Shown: in pieces, positions 61,691-64,000 of the stretch
How positions within the stretch are numbered: position 1 is the first letter of the stretch
Layout: every line of letters begins with the position of its first letter
Source: Trichobilharzia regenti
Taxonomy: Eukaryota > Platyhelminthes > Trematoda > Strigeidida > Schistosomatidae
Direction of reading: 5' to 3'
Assembly (NCBI GenBank): GCA_944472135.2
Contig: OX235264.1
Location: 94,374,319 to 94,438,318 of the forward strand
Length of the DNA stretch: 64,000 nt
Translations under genes and position numbers: made by a program
Notes under the pieces: generated by a model
Told to the model about the DNA's origin: nothing
Seen by the model: only the letters and a program-made list of their open reading frames with translations
The model's database searches: none

Positions 61691-64000
61691 TATCTAACTG
61701 ACAGATGTTTCAGATGCTGTCGTTGTGTGTGACGACGAAAATTGTTGACCAGTTGTAATAAGTATTTCGATCTCACTTACAATTGGTGAGAATGCAGGTG
61801 ACTTGATTGATGTGATTGAAACTGCACAGCTGTGGTGATTGCCTTCACTAGTCTCCATTGCTTTCAATACACACAAGTACACACACAGGTATGCCACATG
61901 TGTTTCCCTATCTCAGCACACCTAGCTGACTGAGTGTTTATGATATGAATTGTCTGTGTGGGTGAAATGCTCTCAATGTCTTTTGTGTCTTCCATTTTCC
62001 CACTAGGTGAGAAGGAGCCGTTTCGATATGGGAGGTAGTCAGTGCGCCTGGGGTTTTCCACACCCGTGTTTATATTCCTTGCAGTCCGAAGGATTTGAAC
62101 ATTGATTGTGATTACTTTGTATTCTGCAATATCATAATAAACATATTCGTCTATTCACCTTGTTTTGCATATTGCTTTCCGCCTACTGAAATTTGGTCGA
62201 CAATTAGTGGATGTGAATTTTCAATGGTATGATACAGTAGTGTTTGTATATACTCGACCTTCGATGTAGTATCTCAGTGACAAGCGTGATTTCACATGTT
62301 TTAGATATGTTGTGCTGGTTGGCAGGTAGAAATCGGAGCGTGATCTGAAATCCATCTGAGTTTTGTGTGTTTTACTTGAGTTTTAGATTGGCGGCATAGA
62401 CATGCCTGAAACCATTTAAATGTTCTCTCGATAATGACACTTAACTCAGATAATCATCAATTTCATGCGGAGAGTGTGATATTGCTAAGGATGTGATGCC
62501 TCAGAGGATGACAGAGTTAGGTATAAAAATGAAATTTAGCATATGCTTAGAGGCATACATGGAATTGTCCAATGCAGTTTCAATTTGAGATAATTAGGAG
62601 GTAGACGGTTGAATCTGAATGCCACAATAATTAGCTTAATTCGAAGAAGAGGTTTTAGATGCGTTGGATGGGAGGTAATTTTCTGTTACTTTTATCGTCA
62701 TTTTGTGCTGTTGGTTGTCTTCCTGCCATCAACTACGCTTCTAGATTTCTGAATTTGAATAGGCACATAACTCACTTTTGAAATGAAACTGCATGTTGAG
62801 CATAATGGTCGAATCATGAATGACATCGTCATATGATTACTGAGGCTACTTCGGATTTACCAGTGGGATTATGAAATTAGTAGTGGACATCAGTCATTGT
62901 AAGCAGTAATCAGAATCCCATTTCACTCGGAATGCAGTGATGACCACTTTCCATTAACTCCTTGAATGTTTATGAACACTTTAAGCAGATTTCACTAGTA
63001 GTTCTCAGAGATTTTAAGACACTTCTACTGTCACTGCAAAGAGAAGTTCGACATCAGTTAAGTCGAGTTAGTCTGAATAAGGAAAAGTCCTTGACTGTCG
63101 ACACCAAAGTAGCATGAACTCAATGATACTTATTGACGGTAATCGTCAGTCGTGAGCAATTACCATCAATTCTGTCTTGGTGTCATGTGCCGTGAGACGA
63201 TGAAGTCCATGACACTACCACATGAACTCGGATAAATTCTCTGTGCTTTGAAAGTGAACACGGAAATATTATGGAGGTTTCTCAATTTCTCTGATAGTTT
63301 GACATGCATATTTCATCATATTATTATGAGAAGAATCATTACAAGATTCTTCAGTGGTTCAGGTGACACTACAGACAGTCAGCGAGTTCATTCGCCTAAA
63401 CAGTATGCAGAGGGAAATACAGACTGATTGGAATTACGTTGGTGGTCAGACCTTCGAATGAATGACTTGATACATCAGGTCTTTGAGTGGAGCCCAAATG
63501 AGTGGCAACTGGTAAAGTATTCATCTCATGGAAACATGTTTCGGATGATGTGAAGGGGAATTTGAAGTTTGTGGTTATTCGAGAAACGAATTGCGTAAGG
63601 AGAAGACAATCATCCATTATGCTTTCCTGTCTCTAGCAAATCATTTAGATCATGATATGTGTGTGTTCTGGTCGATAATTGAGTTGATGATCAAGAAACG
63701 GTGCAATTCTATTTCATCCATGTAAATCGCACTGAAATAGGAGTCGACATTATCAAACTTCTGAGAAAACCGATGCCAGGTGCAGCGAGAGTGAACATAT
63801 CACTATGAAGATAAAAAATGACTTTCAAAGGAGGTATAGATCGTCATAGCAGAGATCAAACTGTGGAAATCTGCAGTATCATCCCATGGTTCAGAATGCA
63901 ATATTTTTCTAGTCATGGGGAATAATATTAGGACAAGTGTAGCGAAAATTTTCCTTTCGATGAAGCCATCAACTAGTCTATACATTCGCGTATTTATGAT
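61691..64000 (-). repeat. Unit C, inverted partial copy at the right edge
   Basis: Reverse complement of unit C from the left hairpin arm back to its shared module. 62530-64000 is almost identical to the reverse of 46507-47975. It even shares the one-base-shorter GATTTGCTAG of copy 3 rather than GATTTGGCTAG of copies 1 and 2. Around 63820-63870 the bases switch to the unit B type, and 62230-62530 is also B-like, so this is a mosaic. It continues beyond the window. Confidence 0.82.

Larger units (their letters stand above)
46507..64000. repeat. Large palindrome: arms 46507-51425 and 59285-64000
   Basis: The arms are reverse complements with coordinate sums of 110507 in the outer part (46890-47111 with 63396-63617) and about 110721-110710 in the inner part (49098-49289 with 61432-61623). 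The right arm is interrupted at about 62230-62530 by a variant that resembles the end of unit B copy 1 (9990-10250) more than unit C. The palindrome runs off the right edge of the window, so the arms are at least 4.7 kb. The spacer holds most of block F copy 2, the PLE pair and most of the third block A. Confidence 0.85.

Noticed and set aside
1..64000. CRISPR arrays, bacterial operons, ribosome binding sites, telomere repeats, rRNA genes, spliced-leader RNA.
   Set aside because: I scanned for these and saw none. The sequence is eukaryotic repeat DNA with no regularly spaced short repeats of CRISPR type and no match I could recall to the flatworm spliced leader.

Overview
The window looks like heterochromatic, repeat-only DNA from a flatworm, most likely a schistosome-type blood fluke. 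This is an inference from three observations. The base composition is AT-rich throughout. Penelope-like retroelement (PLE) reverse transcriptases with GIY-YIG endonuclease domains are present. A tRNA-promoter retroposon carries a hammerhead ribozyme core, an arrangement known from the schistosome Sm-alpha satellite/SINE family. I found no convincing host protein gene, rRNA gene or functional tRNA gene. Apart from the PLE sequences, open frames are about 130 codons or shorter, many begin at TTG or GTG rather than ATG, and they recur at the same place in every copy of a repeat. I treat them as chance frames. Ampliconic W-chromosome heterochromatin is one possible home, but the window itself cannot prove this.

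Layout. 1-4428 is block A copy 1; copy 2 is 21909-26117. 4429-10250 and 10251-15929 are two direct tandem copies of a roughly 5.8-kb unit B; a third, partial B follows A copy 2 (26118-29130) and carries an extra tRNA-derived SINE at 27351-27538. 15930-18208 is block F copy 1, followed by a broken PLE fragment (18209-18707, minus), an LTR-like stretch (19533-19846) and old diverged pieces of the same repeats (19847-21908). 29131-33831 is an inverted copy of unit C. 33832-39867, 39868-45900 and 45901-49049 are tandem copies of the roughly 6.03-kb unit C, the last truncated. 49050-51160 is block E and 51161-53984 is block F copy 2. 53985-59284 is a third, interrupted copy of block A holding two PLE copies joined head to head (54581-57512). 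59285-64000 is an inverted copy of about 46507-51425.

Inverted symmetry occurs at several scales. (1) Each complete C unit contains a hairpin with arms of about 930 bp and an 82-bp loop. (2) 28174-31370 and 33829-37027 are inverted arms around a 2.46-kb spacer. (3) 46507-51425 and 59285-64000 are inverted arms around a spacer of about 7.9 kb and run off the right edge. (4) Block F copy 2 has inverted arms of about 560 bp. (5) The PLE pair is itself a palindrome with 1.03-kb arms. Blocks A, B, C, E and F share diverged modules, so they appear to be rearranged descendants of one ancestral repeat pool. Near-identity of B1 with B2, C1 with C2, and F1 with F2 points to recent amplification or homogenisation.

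All boundaries and similarities were judged by eye without alignment software. Expect errors of tens of bases at block edges.
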